Shown here one piece after another: positions 31,307 to 40,352 of a DNA stretch of 64,000 bases. Position 1 is the first letter of the stretch, and the number at the start of each line of letters is the position of its first letter. Both the position numbers and the translations under genes were made by a program. Below the pieces are notes generated by a model, which did no database searches, was not told the origin of the DNA, and saw only the letters and a list, made by a program, of their open reading frames with translations. The stretch is from Arthrobacter sp. Leaf337 (lineage in GTDB: Bacteria; Actinomycetota; Actinomycetes; Actinomycetales; Micrococcaceae), in assembly GCF_001423745.1 (NCBI RefSeq), contig NZ_LMPC01000003.1, forward strand, positions 62,001 through 126,000, in the 5' to 3' direction.

Positions 31307-33958
31307 ATGACCGACGCCACACTCAACTGGCTCGACGGCGAGGCCCCCGCGGAGCTTCCCGGCGGCACCACCTGGGGCATGCCGTTCACCCGGGGGTCTC
31401 TCGCCGGCGTCGACGGGATCACCGTTTCGGACGCGGACGGGCGGCCTGTCCGCTCGCAGGCCTGGCCCCTCGCCACCTGGCCGGACGGATCGCTGAAATG
31501 GGCCGGCATCGCGCTGCCGGCAACCCATTGGCCCTCAGCGCATTACCGGGTGACGTCCGACGGCGGCGCCCCGCCGGCGCCCGAACCGTCACCGCTGATT
31601 ACGGTGACGGAGTCGGAAGATAGCCTCACAGTCTCCACGGGCACTCTGGCCATGGTCATCAACCGCCGCGGTGACACCCTGTTCAACTCCCTGTCCCGCG
31701 GCGGCGCCGTCGTGGCAGAAGACGCCCGGCTGGTCAGCCTCCTCCAGGACAGCGTCCCGGACGGCCCCGGCAGCGTGAGCCGGCAGTCGTTCACCGGCGA
31801 GGTGACCGCCGTCGTGCTTGAACAACATGGCCCGGTCCGCGCAGTGGTGCGGCTGGAGGGCACCCACCGGCCGGACCACGCGGACGCGGACGGGAAGCGG
31901 CGAAGCTGGCTGCCGTTCGTGGTCCGGTTCTACTTCCACGCCGGTGCCCGCAGCGTGCGCATGGTCCACTCGTTCATCTGGGACGGCGACGCGGACCGTG
32001 ACTTCCTGGCCGGCCTGGGCGTCCGTTTCACGGTGCCGCTGGAGGGCCAGCTGCACGACCGGCATGTGCGCATCGCAGGGGCCGACGGCGGTTTCCTCAC
32101 CGAAGCGGTGCGCGGGCTGACCGGCCTGCGCCGCGACCCCGGCGAGGAGGTCCGGCGCGCCCAGATCGACGGACGGCCGACTCCGCCCCTGGAGGAGTGG
32201 AGCGAGCTGGTGTCCGGGCGGCTGCACCTGATCCCGGCATGGAACGACTACACGCTCACCCAGCTCAGCGCTGACGGCTTCGAATTACGCAAACGGACCG
32301 GCGAGGGCCACGGCTGGGTAGGAATCTCCGGCGGTACGCGGGCCTCCGGTTTCTGCTCTCTCAGCGATCCGCGCGGCGGCATCGGCATCGGCATCCGTGA
32401 CTTCTGGCAGTCCCACCCGGGCCAGCTGGACATCCGCGGCGCCGCCACGGCCCGGGCCTCGGTGACGGCCTGGCTCTACTCCCCCGAGGCGCAGCCCATG
32501 GACCTGCGGTTCTACCACGACGGCCTGGGGCAGGACACTTTCGAGGACCAGCTCGAGGGCCTGGAAATCACCTACGAGGACTACGAGCCCGGCTTCGGCA
32601 ATCCGCACGGCATCGCCCGCACCCACGAACTGACGCTCTTTGCCTACGATTCCACGCCGGACACCGCGTCCCTCGCCGCCGATGCCGCCGCCGCGTCGGC
32701 CCCTGCGATGCTGCAGGCCACGCCCTGGCACCTGCACTCGGCCGGTGTGTTCGGCGACTGGGCGCCCGTGGACCGCGGCACCCCGGAGCGGGCGGCACTC
32801 GAGGACAAGCTGGATTTCCTGGTCGACTTCTACCAGGGCCAGGTGGAACAGCGCCGCTGGTACGGGTTCTGGAACTACGGCGACGTGATGCATACCTACG
32901 ACTTCGACCGGCACGCGTGGCGGTACGACGTGGGCGGCTACGCCTGGGACAACTCGGAGCTCTCCCCCGACCTGTGGCTCTGGTATACGTACCTTCGCAC
33001 AGGCCGCAGTGACGTGTTCCGCCTTGCCGAGGCCATGACGCGGCACACCGGCGAGGTGGATGTCTACCATCTGGGCGAGTGGCGCGGCCTGGGTTCCCGG
33101 CACAACGTCCAGCACTGGGGCTGCAGCGCGAAGCAGCTGCGGATCAGCACCCCGGCCTACCGGCGCTTCTACTACTACCTGACGGCGGACGAACGCACCG
33201 GCGACCTGTTGTCAGAACTGGTGGACAGCGACCGGAACTTCCTGGGCCTGGACCCCACCCGGAAAGTCCGCACGGACAGCGCCACCTACCGTCCGGACCG
33301 CAGCGCCCTTGCCGTGGGACTGGGGACGGACTGGGGATCGCTGGCCGCCACCTGGCTCACCGACTGGGAACGCACCGGCAACCCGCGGTCGCGGGACAGG
33401 CTGCTGGGCACCATGGCGGATATCGGCGCGCTGAAATACGGCTTCCTCACCGGCGAGGCGCTGTACAACCTGGACACCGGACGGTTCGACGCCGGCCGCG
33501 ACATGATCCTGGTTTCTCACCTTTCCGCGGTTTTCGGGCTGGTGGAAATCTGCAGCGAGCTCATCAATCTGGTGCCGGACGCCGCCTTTGAGCGGGCGTG
33601 GCTGCAGTACTGCCGGCTCTTCCTGGCATCACCTGAAGAACAGGTTGCCGAGGTGGGCCAGCCGCTGGACGGAATCCACCTGACGCAGGCCCACAGCCGG
33701 CTCAGCGCCTACGCAGCGGCGCGGCTGGGGGACGCTGAACTGGCCGCCCGGGCCTGGACCAGCTTCGCGGAAGGCGGGGAACACCTCAACCACGCGGAAG
33801 CATTCACGCTGCAGAAGATCGAACCTCCCTATGTCCTCACCACCGTGGACGAAGCCCCCACGGTGTCCACCAACGACACCGCCCAGTTCGGCCTGGCGGT
33901 GATCCAGAACCTGGCACTGATCGGGGACCAGCTTCCGGCGCTCCAGCGGGTCCGCTGA
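31307..33958 (+). CDS. PL26/YetA-type exo-rhamnogalacturonan lyase-like protein
   Basis: An 883-residue protein with no signal peptide, resembling the RIFT-barrel family that includes B. subtilis YetA and fungal exo-rhamnogalacturonan lyase (PL26). Features are the N-terminal MTDATLNWLDGEAPAELPGG barrel start, a central beta-sandwich region, and a C-terminal alpha/alpha-barrel with aromatic-rich YGFWNYGDVMHTYDFDRHAW and RHNVQHWGCSAKQ. It probably degrades rhamnogalacturonan oligomers in the cytosol. Identification is from family memory, not alignment. RBS AAGGAG precedes ATG 31307. It is convergent with the MFS gene, 9 bp apart. Confidence 0.7.
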   Translation: MTDATLNWLDGEAPAELPGGTTWGMPFTRGSLAGVDGITVSDADGRPVRSQAWPLATWPDGSLKWAGIALPATHWPSAHYRVTSDGGAPPAPEPSPLITVTESEDSLTVSTGTLAMVINRRGDTLFNSLSRGGAVVAEDARLVSLLQDSVPDGPGSVSRQSFTGEVTAVVLEQHGPVRAVVRLEGTHRPDHADADGKRRSWLPFVVRFYFHAGARSVRMVHSFIWDGDADRDFLAGLGVRFTVPLEGQLHDRHVRIAGADGGFLTEAVRGLTGLRRDPGEEVRRAQIDGRPTPPLEEWSELVSGRLHLIPAWNDYTLTQLSADGFELRKRTGEGHGWVGISGGTRASGFCSLSDPRGGIGIGIRDFWQSHPGQLDIRGAATARASVTAWLYSPEAQPMDLRFYHDGLGQDTFEDQLEGLEITYEDYEPGFGNPHGIARTHELTLFAYDSTPDTASLAADAAAASAPAMLQATPWHLHSAGVFGDWAPVDRGTPERAALEDKLDFLVDFYQGQVEQRRWYGFWNYGDVMHTYDFDRHAWRYDVGGYAWDNSELSPDLWLWYTYLRTGRSDVFRLAEAMTRHTGEVDVYHLGEWRGLGSRHNVQHWGCSAKQLRISTPAYRRFYYYLTADERTGDLLSELVDSDRNFLGLDPTRKVRTDSATYRPDRSALAVGLGTDWGSLAATWLTDWERTGNPRSRDRLLGTMADIGALKYGFLTGEALYNLDTGRFDAGRDMILVSHLSAVFGLVEICSELINLVPDAAFERAWLQYCRLFLASPEEQVAEVGQPLDGIHLTQAHSRLSAYAAARLGDAELAARAWTSFAEGGEHLNHAEAFTLQKIEPPYVLTTVDEAPTVSTNDTAQFGLAVIQNLALIGDQLPALQRVR

Positions 33959-33967
33959 GCGGCCGTC

Positions 33968-35182
33968 TCAGCCGCCGTCGGCCGGGTCAACGGCCGGCGT
34001 GCCTGTGCCGGATCCGGCGTCGGACCCGGCCACCACCACGATGGCCCCGACGAGCAGCGCCGCGTTCGCCCAAAATATCCCCAGCACCCCCAGCGGTGCG
34101 GCCGCGGCACCCATGGCGATGGGCAGCGAGATCTGGGCGAACCGGTTCACCGTCAGCCGGAGGCCCAGGACTGCACCATGGTGGGAAGCATGGGTCAGCG
34201 AGGTAACCCATGCCATGGTCAGTGGCTGGGGTATGCCCAGCCCCAAGCCAAGGCCCACCATCACGGCAATGGCACCGTAGACTCCGGTCAGCGGCAGGGC
34301 GAGCAGCGCAACAGCCGCTGCGGCAATCGAGACGATCAGCAGTACCTTCCGCCCGAACCTGGCTATGAGACGCATAAGGCCCAGCCTGCTCAGCACGGAG
34401 ACGGCGGCCCGGAGGGCCAGCAGGAGTCCGACGGCGGTGGCGCTGATTTCTTGTTCGGTGGCCCAGACCGGGACGAACGCATACATCAGGTCCACCGTCA
34501 CAAGTACCGCACCGCTGACAGCAAGGGACCGCCACATCCCGGGTGTCTTGAGGACGCCGCCGATCTTTGCCGGCGCGTTGATCACGTCCAGGCGTTTCCT
34601 CCGGAGCGAGCTGTCAGTGCGCCGCAGGAAGAAGAAGGCCGGGGTGGCCAGCACACTGAAGCCCATGCATACGAGAAGGCCCAGGTTGGTGTCCGGCGCC
34701 GCCCCGCCGGCAGCTCCCTGCGAAGCAACGAACGTCACGGCGGGCGGGCCGATCAGCTGGCCGATCGAGGCAGCCGCGGTCAGTGTCCCGAACGCGCTGT
34801 CTGTGGAGCCTTTGACGCTGACATGGGCAACGAACGTCTGCTGGCCCACCATGACCAAAAGATGTCCCAGCCCGATGAAGGCACTGGCCACGAGAAGAAA
34901 CGGCAGCCCGGGCACGGCGAACAGCATTCCCGTTCCCGATGCCGCCGAGATCAGGCCGATAAACGCCATGCCGGTTCCGCCGCGGCGGTCCGCGATCCGG
35001 CCCGCCGGCAGCGCTGCGAGCAGGGCAGGGAGCGCGAACGTGGAGGCAAGCAACCCCAGGAACACCGGATCGGCGCCGAAGGCTAGTGCGCGGTAACCGA
35101 TCATCAGGCGGATGCCCACCCACGCCGCCTGCGCCAGGATGGCCTGGCCACTGAGCGCCCGCCGCCAGGCCAGTGCGCTCAC
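33968..35182 (-). CDS. MFS transporter
   Basis: A 404-residue 12-helix major facilitator with GRIADRRGGTGMAFIG as loop 2-3 motif A. GTG 35182 overlaps the RpiR stop (GTGA, 35179-35182), so it is translationally coupled to that regulator. The substrate is unknown; with RpiR and the divergent tricarboxylate transporter, a sugar acid or organic acid is plausible. No terminator is seen in the 9-bp gap to the convergent PL26 gene. Confidence 0.85.
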   Translation of the reverse strand: MSALAWRRALSGQAILAQAAWVGIRLMIGYRALAFGADPVFLGLLASTFALPALLAALPAGRIADRRGGTGMAFIGLISAASGTGMLFAVPGLPFLLVASAFIGLGHLLVMVGQQTFVAHVSVKGSTDSAFGTLTAAASIGQLIGPPAVTFVASQGAAGGAAPDTNLGLLVCMGFSVLATPAFFFLRRTDSSLRRKRLDVINAPAKIGGVLKTPGMWRSLAVSGAVLVTVDLMYAFVPVWATEQEISATAVGLLLALRAAVSVLSRLGLMRLIARFGRKVLLIVSIAAAAVALLALPLTGVYGAIAVMVGLGLGLGIPQPLTMAWVTSLTHASHHGAVLGLRLTVNRFAQISLPIAMGAAAAPLGVLGIFWANAALLVGAIVVVAGSDAGSGTGTPAVDPADGG

Positions 35183-36018
35183 GCGCGGAGGGGAATTTCG
35201 TCCGTCCCGCCGAACAGCCTGGTCAAGTCATCGATGCTGTCGCGCACTGCTTGGTAGCGGATCGGGTCGAGGTGGAAAATAGCCAACTGCAGGGCGTAGG
35301 CCAATGCCACCGGAATCAGTTGGGTGCGGTATTCGGTGTCGTCACCGCGCCGGGCGGCGATGAGGTGGTCCGGGCTGGGGCGGAACCTGTAGCCGGGGAC
35401 GTCGGAGATCACGATGGACTTCCCGCCCCTGCGGGCAGCTTCGGCGGTCAGGGTGGCAAGCTGCCGAGGTGCCTCCCGGAGCGCCAGGGAAATGAGCGTG
35501 CTGTGTTCGTCAAAGCTGACGAACCGTTCCGCGAGGTCCTTGGGGGTGGGGGCGAGCATCACCGTGGTCAGCCCGAGGCGCCTGAGGCGCCGTGACAGCA
35601 GATCGAGGGTTGACCTCTCGTCGTTGTTGGAGAACAGGTACACGGTCCGCGATTCGTGAAGAATCCGCGCCGCCGCCTCCATGTCCTCCTGCGGGACGAA
35701 ATGCGGCAGGCGTTTCAGGGCACGGATTTCATCGGAAATAAAGGCCGAGAGGTCGTAGCCCGATTCCCCGCGCATGATGGTCCCGCTGGTCTCCGTTGCT
35801 TCCTCATCCCGGCGCAGGTCACTCCGCAGCTCCGGATAGCCGCGGTAGCCAAGTTTCTTTGCCAGCCGAACCACCGTTGACTCATGCGTCTTTGCCCGGT
35901 CCGCGACCTCCGCAGCAGTGATGCCGGACATCTGGTCCCCCATCAGCACGTTCATAACGCGTTCCTCGGAAGCGCTGAGCTGGACCGCGCTGCTGGCCAC
36001 TACTGCTTTGAAACTCAA
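35179..36018 (-). CDS. RpiR family regulator (HTH-SIS)
   Basis: A 279-residue regulator. The N-terminal HTH_6 domain (LSASEERVMNVLMGDQMSGI, then TAAEVADRAKTHESTVVRLAKKLGY) is followed by a SIS phosphosugar-binding domain (~120-240; TVYLFSNNDERSTLDLLSRR, FDEHSTLISLAL). The start is TTG 36018 because AAAGGAG lies 7 bp upstream and the protein then begins at the family N-terminus; longer frames contain non-family residues. It is divergent from the tct genes, with a nested palindrome between, and is coupled to an MFS transporter. The effector is probably a phosphorylated sugar or acid. Confidence 0.87.
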   Translation of the reverse strand: MSFKAVVASSAVQLSASEERVMNVLMGDQMSGITAAEVADRAKTHESTVVRLAKKLGYRGYPELRSDLRRDEEATETSGTIMRGESGYDLSAFISDEIRALKRLPHFVPQEDMEAAARILHESRTVYLFSNNDERSTLDLLSRRLRRLGLTTVMLAPTPKDLAERFVSFDEHSTLISLALREAPRQLATLTAEAARRGGKSIVISDVPGYRFRPSPDHLIAARRGDDTEYRTQLIPVALAYALQLAIFHLDPIRYQAVRDSIDDLTRLFGGTDEIPLRA

Positions 36019-36070
36019 GATGACTCTCCTTTGAGAACCCTGCGGGCAAACCTGTGATGCTTGACACTCT

Positions 36071-36108
36071 CTCACGAACATGCAATCCTGTGCAAGATTG
36101 CAAGTGAG
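36071..36108. promoter_or_regulatory. nested palindrome, probable RpiR operator
   Basis: Inner arms TGCAATC (36081-36087) / GATTGCA (36096-36102) sit inside outer arms CTCAC (36071-36075) / GTGAG (36104-36108), between the divergent rpiR-like and tctB genes. Symmetry and position suggest the regulator's binding site. Confidence 0.6.
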
Positions 36109-36170
36109 GCTCCTGCCGAAACTTGCGACCCATATATTCTCCCTTTGCCGCAGAGAGGCGGACAACAAAG

Positions 36171-36767
36171 ATGCAAACCCTCAACGCACCCGTTGCGCTT
36201 GAATGGACAGTCGCCTCGGCGGCCCTTGCCGGGGGTCTCGCCGTCGCCGGTGTGGGCGCCGGGTATGGACTGACCAACACCTCCGGCGTGGGTGCCGGTT
36301 TCTTCCCCACCGTGGCCGGAACGCTGATGGCTCTGGCAGGCGTCCTCTGGATCCTCCAGCTCCTCGCCGCACGCCGCACCGCTGAGCCGGTGCCGGTTGC
36401 CGGCGACGTCCGAGAATCAGTGCCGCCGCACCACGAATCGGAGTCGGCGCTGGTGTCCCTGCTCGATGACGACAACAGCGACGAACCCGACGTGGCCGAC
36501 TTCCCGGACCACCAGGGCTGGGCCAGGGTGGGCATCATCGTCGGGTCCATCCTGCTCGCAGCGCTGCTCCTTCCGTTCCTCGGCTACACCGTGGTCATGA
36601 CGCTGCAGCTGGGGACCATCCTCTACTTCGTCAGCAAACGGAAGCTGTGGATCTCGGTGGCCGTGGCCATCGGAGCCGCCCTCGCGTCCCGCCTGGTCTT
36701 CGAGGTGTGGCTCGGCACAGCCCTTCCCACCGCCAGCATCGAATTCCTCGCCGGATTGGGGCTGTAA
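36171..36767 (+). CDS. tctB: tripartite tricarboxylate transporter, TctB subunit
   Basis: A 198-residue small membrane subunit. Two helices at the N-terminus (SAALAGGLAVAGVGAGYGLT, AGTLMALAGVLWILQLL) and two to three at the C-terminus flank a long acidic cytosolic loop (DDDNSDEPDVADFPDHQ). The loop is longer than usual for TctB. ATG 36171 has AGAGAGGCGG upstream. It is first gene of tctB-tctA-tctC and partners TctA, 3 bp downstream. Confidence 0.87.
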   Translation: MQTLNAPVALEWTVASAALAGGLAVAGVGAGYGLTNTSGVGAGFFPTVAGTLMALAGVLWILQLLAARRTAEPVPVAGDVRESVPPHHESESALVSLLDDDNSDEPDVADFPDHQGWARVGIIVGSILLAALLLPFLGYTVVMTLQLGTILYFVSKRKLWISVAVAIGAALASRLVFEVWLGTALPTASIEFLAGLGL

Positions 36768-36770
36768 CCC

Positions 36771-38294
36771 ATGGGTTTTGATCAGCTCCTGGGCGGCCTC
36801 GCCACAGTCTTCACCCCGGAACACCTGCTCTTCGCGTTGCTCGGCTGCGTGCTGGGCATGCTGGTGGGCGTCCTGCCGGGCTTCGGCCCCGCCGCGGCAG
36901 TGTCGCTGCTCATCCCGGTCACTTTCGGGCTGGACGCCACCTCCGCCATCATCATGCTCGCCGCCATCCTGTACGGCGCTGCGTACGGCGGAACCACGAC
37001 GGCGGTGCTGCTGCGGATTCCCGGCGAAGCCTCCTCGATCGCCACCACCCTGGACGGGTACCAGATGGCCAAGAAAGGCCGCGGCGGTCCGGCCCTGGTC
37101 ATCGCCGCCCTGGCCTCGTTTGTCGGTGGCCTGATCGGCGTCATCGGATTCGTGGTGGTGGCACCCTTCAGCCGGCTGGCGCTGGAGTTCGGCGCCCCGG
37201 AACTGTTCCTGGTTTCCCTGCTTGGCTTCGCCCTCATCACCAGCTTCGCCGGCTCCAACCCGGCGAAAGCCCTGCTGAGTGCCGCCGCCGGACTGGCCAT
37301 CGCCACCGTGGGCGTCGATTCCGGCGTCGGTATTGCCCGCTTTACCTTCGACATGCCGGAACTGTTCGACGGCGTCGGCCTGGTCGCCGTCGTGATGGGC
37401 GTCTTTGGCCTGAGCGAAGTACTCGGACAGGCACAGAAGGGGCCGCTCGGCGTGCCGAGCCCCCTCAAAGTCGCCCGGCTCCTGCCCACGCGGACCGACC
37501 TGCAACGCTCGGCACTGCCGTCCCTTCGCGGCTCCGTCATCGGCTTCTTTATGGGCCTGCTCCCGGGATCCCCCGGGGCCGCCACCTCCCTGGCCTCCTA
37601 CGCAGCGGAGAAGAAGCTGTCCAGGCGGCGTTCCGAATTCGGCAAGGGCGCCGTGGAAGGTATCGCCGGTCCGGAGGCAGCCAACAACGCCCTGGCCGTC
37701 TCCTCGATGATCCCGCTGTTCACGCTCGGCATCCCCACCTCGGCCACCGTGGCCATCATGGCCGGCGCGTTCACCATGAATGGTTTAATCCCTGGACCGC
37801 TGCTGTTCCGCGACAACCCGGACGTGGCCTGGGCCATCATCGCCAGTCTGATCGTGGGCAACCTGATCCTGCTCATCCTCAACGTCCCCCTCGCCCGGGT
37901 GTGGATCGCCGTGCTCAAGGTGCCGTTCCACTACCTGATGGCCGCCATCCTCGCGTTCATGTTCCTGGGCACGTACTCCATCAACGGCAGCCCGTTCGAC
38001 ATCCTGATCATGCTGGGAGCCGGCGTCCTTGGCTACGTCTTCCAACTGGTGAAGGTCCCGCTCACGCCGCTGGTCCTGGGACTGATCCTCGGACCCATGC
38101 TAGAAGAGAACTTCCAGCGCTCCCTGGCCCTGTCCCTCGGCGACTACGGCGTGTTCATGGAGGGCCCCATCAGCCTCACCCTCATCGGCGTCATTGTCGT
38201 CGCCATCCTGTTCGGCGCAGTCCGCCCCCTCATTGCTTCCATGCTGAAGAAGAAGTCCCACATCCCCGTCGCACCAAAGGAGCTTGCGAAATGA
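36771..38294 (+). CDS. tctA: tripartite tricarboxylate transporter, TctA subunit
   Basis: A 507-residue large permease subunit with 11-12 helices. Family landmarks are LVGVLPGFGPAAAVSLLIPVT, YGAAYGGTTTAVLLRIPGE and PEAANNALAVSSMIPLFTLG. It is driven by an ion gradient and receives substrate from the lipoprotein TctC. The stop overlaps the tctC start (ATGA). Confidence 0.94.
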   Translation: MGFDQLLGGLATVFTPEHLLFALLGCVLGMLVGVLPGFGPAAAVSLLIPVTFGLDATSAIIMLAAILYGAAYGGTTTAVLLRIPGEASSIATTLDGYQMAKKGRGGPALVIAALASFVGGLIGVIGFVVVAPFSRLALEFGAPELFLVSLLGFALITSFAGSNPAKALLSAAAGLAIATVGVDSGVGIARFTFDMPELFDGVGLVAVVMGVFGLSEVLGQAQKGPLGVPSPLKVARLLPTRTDLQRSALPSLRGSVIGFFMGLLPGSPGAATSLASYAAEKKLSRRRSEFGKGAVEGIAGPEAANNALAVSSMIPLFTLGIPTSATVAIMAGAFTMNGLIPGPLLFRDNPDVAWAIIASLIVGNLILLILNVPLARVWIAVLKVPFHYLMAAILAFMFLGTYSINGSPFDILIMLGAGVLGYVFQLVKVPLTPLVLGLILGPMLEENFQRSLALSLGDYGVFMEGPISLTLIGVIVVAILFGAVRPLIASMLKKKSHIPVAPKELAK

Positions 38295-39301
38295 AGAAAC
38301 TCACTGCCCTGACCACCACGGCCCTCGCCGCCGCCGTCGCCCTCGCCCTGACCGGCTGCGGAGGCCAGGCAAACAGCAGCACCGCCAGCAAGGCCGCCGA
38401 CTTTCCCAAAGCCGGCTCCACGATTGAGTGGATCGTGCCCTCGGCGGCAGGCGCCGGCAACGACATCCTCGCCCGCATCGTCGCGCCCGTCATGCAGGAA
38501 GACCTGGGCGCGAACATCAAGGTGGTCAACAAGGAAGGCGGCAGCCAGGTGGTGGGCCTGAACTACGTCGCCAACGCCAAGGCGGACGGACTCACTTTCG
38601 GCAACACCAATATCCCGTCCATCCTGGGACGCTACCTGGACCCAAGCAAGAAGGCAGCCTTCGACCGCAGCAGCTTCACACCCATCGGGTCCTTCGCCAC
38701 CAACTCCGTGGTGATCGGCGTCAACAAGGACAGCAAGTACAAGAGCATCAAGGAGCTCTTCGACGCAGTCAAGGCAGAACCCGGAAAGATCACCGTGGGC
38801 ACCGACTCCCGCGCCGGCGACGACCACATCAACCTTCGCCTCCTGGAAAACCAGCTGGGCTTGGACTTCAACATCGTGCATTACAACAGCGGCGCGGACA
38901 AGGTCGCCGCCATTGTCTCCGGCGAGACCGACTTCGCCCTCGGCGGAGTCTCCAGCTTCTTCGGCCAGTACAAGGCCGGAGACATCAAACTGCTGACCGT
39001 CGTCGAGAACGACCCCAGCCCGTTTGCGCCCGAAGTCCCCACCATGAAGAGCGCCGGCTATGACGTCGAGCCGATGGCCAGCAACTTCGCCCTCTCCGTC
39101 CCCGCCAAGACGCCCAAGGAAGTCGTGGCACGGCTCGAAGCTGCCCTGAAGAAGGCCACCGAAACCCCTGCCGTGCAGGAAAAGCTCAAGGGCGCAGCCA
39201 CCGCGCCGGCGTGGAAGTCCAGCAGCGACGTAGCCAAGCTCTGGGAAGAACGCGAGAACACCATCAAGCCCGTCATCGACGAACTCCTCCAGCAGAAGTA
39301 A
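38291..39301 (+). CDS. tctC: tripartite tricarboxylate transporter binding lipoprotein, TctC/Bug family
   Basis: A 336-residue lipoprotein: signal peptide MKKLTALTTTALAAAVALAL with lipobox LTGC, then a Bug-type periplasmic-binding fold. Motifs are IEWIVPSAAGAGNDILARIVAP, the carboxylate-binding region of the family, and ITVGTDSRAGDDH. It binds a di- or tricarboxylate outside the membrane and delivers it to TctAB. The presence of RraA downstream hints at a hydroxylated oxo-dicarboxylate, but this is not determined. Confidence 0.93.
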   Translation: MKKLTALTTTALAAAVALALTGCGGQANSSTASKAADFPKAGSTIEWIVPSAAGAGNDILARIVAPVMQEDLGANIKVVNKEGGSQVVGLNYVANAKADGLTFGNTNIPSILGRYLDPSKKAAFDRSSFTPIGSFATNSVVIGVNKDSKYKSIKELFDAVKAEPGKITVGTDSRAGDDHINLRLLENQLGLDFNIVHYNSGADKVAAIVSGETDFALGGVSSFFGQYKAGDIKLLTVVENDPSPFAPEVPTMKSAGYDVEPMASNFALSVPAKTPKEVVARLEAALKKATETPAVQEKLKGAATAPAWKSSSDVAKLWEERENTIKPVIDELLQQK

Positions 39302-39333
39302 CTGTGGACACCAACAGAAAGACCGGCGACGGC

Positions 39334-39960
39334 ATGAACGCAACACCCGATTTCACGGCCCCTGGCCAGCTCCCGACCGACGAACTGGTGCGCCTGCTCG
39401 GCGCTGTTCCGGCCGCCAACATCGGCGACGCCCAGGAACGGATCGGCGTGGCCTCCGGGCTCTCCCCCGTCTGGACCGGCGCCAAACTCGCCGGTCCCGC
39501 GTATACGGTGTGGACCCGTCCAGGCGACAACCTGTTCATCCACAAGGCCCTCGACGGCGCCCAGGCGGGGGACGTCATTGTGATCAACGGCGGCGGCGAC
39601 GTCTCCCGTGCACTCATCGGGGACCTGATCGGCATTCGGGCCAAGAGCATGGGTATCGCCGGCTTCGTCATTGACGGCGCCGTCCGCGACGCCGATGCCC
39701 TCGCCGAGTGCGGGCTGCCGGTGTTCGCCCGCTCCGTGACCCCCGCCGGGCCGTACAAGTTCGGCCCCGGCCGGCTGCAGATCCCGGTGGCGATCGCCGG
39801 CGTCGTGGTTTCCCCCGGCGACATCGTGGTGGCGGACGCGGACGGCGTGGTGGTGGTCAGGCGGGAAGACGCCGACCACGTCCTCGTCGAGGCCCAGCGG
39901 ATCGAAGCCAGGGAAACGGAGAAACGGATTTCCTACGAGGCAGCCATGGTGACCGGATAG
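39334..39960 (+). CDS. RraA-like protein / HMG-CHA aldolase family
   Basis: A 208-residue RraA-fold protein. Motifs are ANIGDAQERIGV, VWTRPGDNLFIHKAL and GFVIDGAVRDADAL (the GxxxRD active-site region of 4-hydroxy-4-methyl-2-oxoglutarate/4-carboxy-4-hydroxy-2-oxoadipate aldolases). It is therefore a candidate aldolase or oxaloacetate decarboxylase acting on the acid imported by TctABC. ATG 39334 is assigned; GTG 39304, two bases after the tctC stop, is an alternative giving 10 more residues. It is the last gene before the strong hairpin at 39981-40023. Confidence 0.82.
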   Translation: MNATPDFTAPGQLPTDELVRLLGAVPAANIGDAQERIGVASGLSPVWTGAKLAGPAYTVWTRPGDNLFIHKALDGAQAGDVIVINGGGDVSRALIGDLIGIRAKSMGIAGFVIDGAVRDADALAECGLPVFARSVTPAGPYKFGPGRLQIPVAIAGVVVSPGDIVVADADGVVVVRREDADHVLVEAQRIEARETEKRISYEAAMVTG

Positions 39961-40286
39961 CTCCGGGAACTATAGACAGGCACGACGGCGGACGGTCCCT
40001 CAGGCGGACCGTCCGCCGTCGTGCTTTCTTCAACGCCACGTTCGGGCTGGTTGATCTCGGCCCAGACCGCATCGAGGGAGAGGCCCAGGACATCGGCGAT
40101 CGCCGCGATGGTGGGGAAGGCAGGAGTGGCTATGCGGCCCGTCTCGATCTTCCGGAGTGTCTCCGGCGAGACACGGGCATCGAGCGCGACATCGAGCATC
40201 GAGCGCTCTCCCCTGGAGAGGCGCAGCAGGGCGCCGAGACGCTGTCCGCGCTCGACTTCGACGGGTGTGAGGGGCAACCTGACCAT
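39933..40286 (-). CDS. XRE family HTH regulator
   Basis: A 117-residue regulator with HTH at about 12-75 (RLGALLRLSRGERSMLDVAL, with SPETLRKIETGRIATPAFP and VLGLSLDAVWAEIN following). The last ~35 residues are unlike the family; their codons cover the 43-bp hairpin at 39981-40023, and the stop lies 28 bp inside the convergent RraA gene. It is divergent from methionine aminopeptidase, a pairing common in actinobacteria, with a palindrome between them that probably mediates autoregulation. Confidence 0.82.
   Translation of the reverse strand: MVRLPLTPVEVERGQRLGALLRLSRGERSMLDVALDARVSPETLRKIETGRIATPAFPTIAAIADVLGLSLDAVWAEINQPERGVEESTTADGPPEGPSAVVPVYSSRSYPVTMAAS
39981..40023 (+). terminator. 18-bp perfect hairpin terminator of the tct-rraA operon
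   Basis: CACGACGGCGGACGGTCC (39981-39998), 7-nt loop, then its exact complement (40006-40023), followed by CTTTCTTC. It lies 20 bp after the rraA stop and entirely within the 3' coding part of the opposing XRE gene. Confidence 0.85.
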
Positions 40287-40299
40287 GGCTCCAATTCTA

Positions 40300-40323
40300 A
40301 TACCGGGATAATATGGCCGGTAT
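40300..40323. promoter_or_regulatory. palindrome between XRE gene and map
   Basis: ATACCGG (40300-40306), 10-bp spacer containing GATAATAT (a possible -10 element), CCGGTAT (40317-40323). It lies 14 bp from the XRE start and 29 bp from the map start, well placed to control both. Confidence 0.6.
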
Positions 40324-40352
40324 AGTTATTGGTTTCCAGAGAAAGGCGCCGC

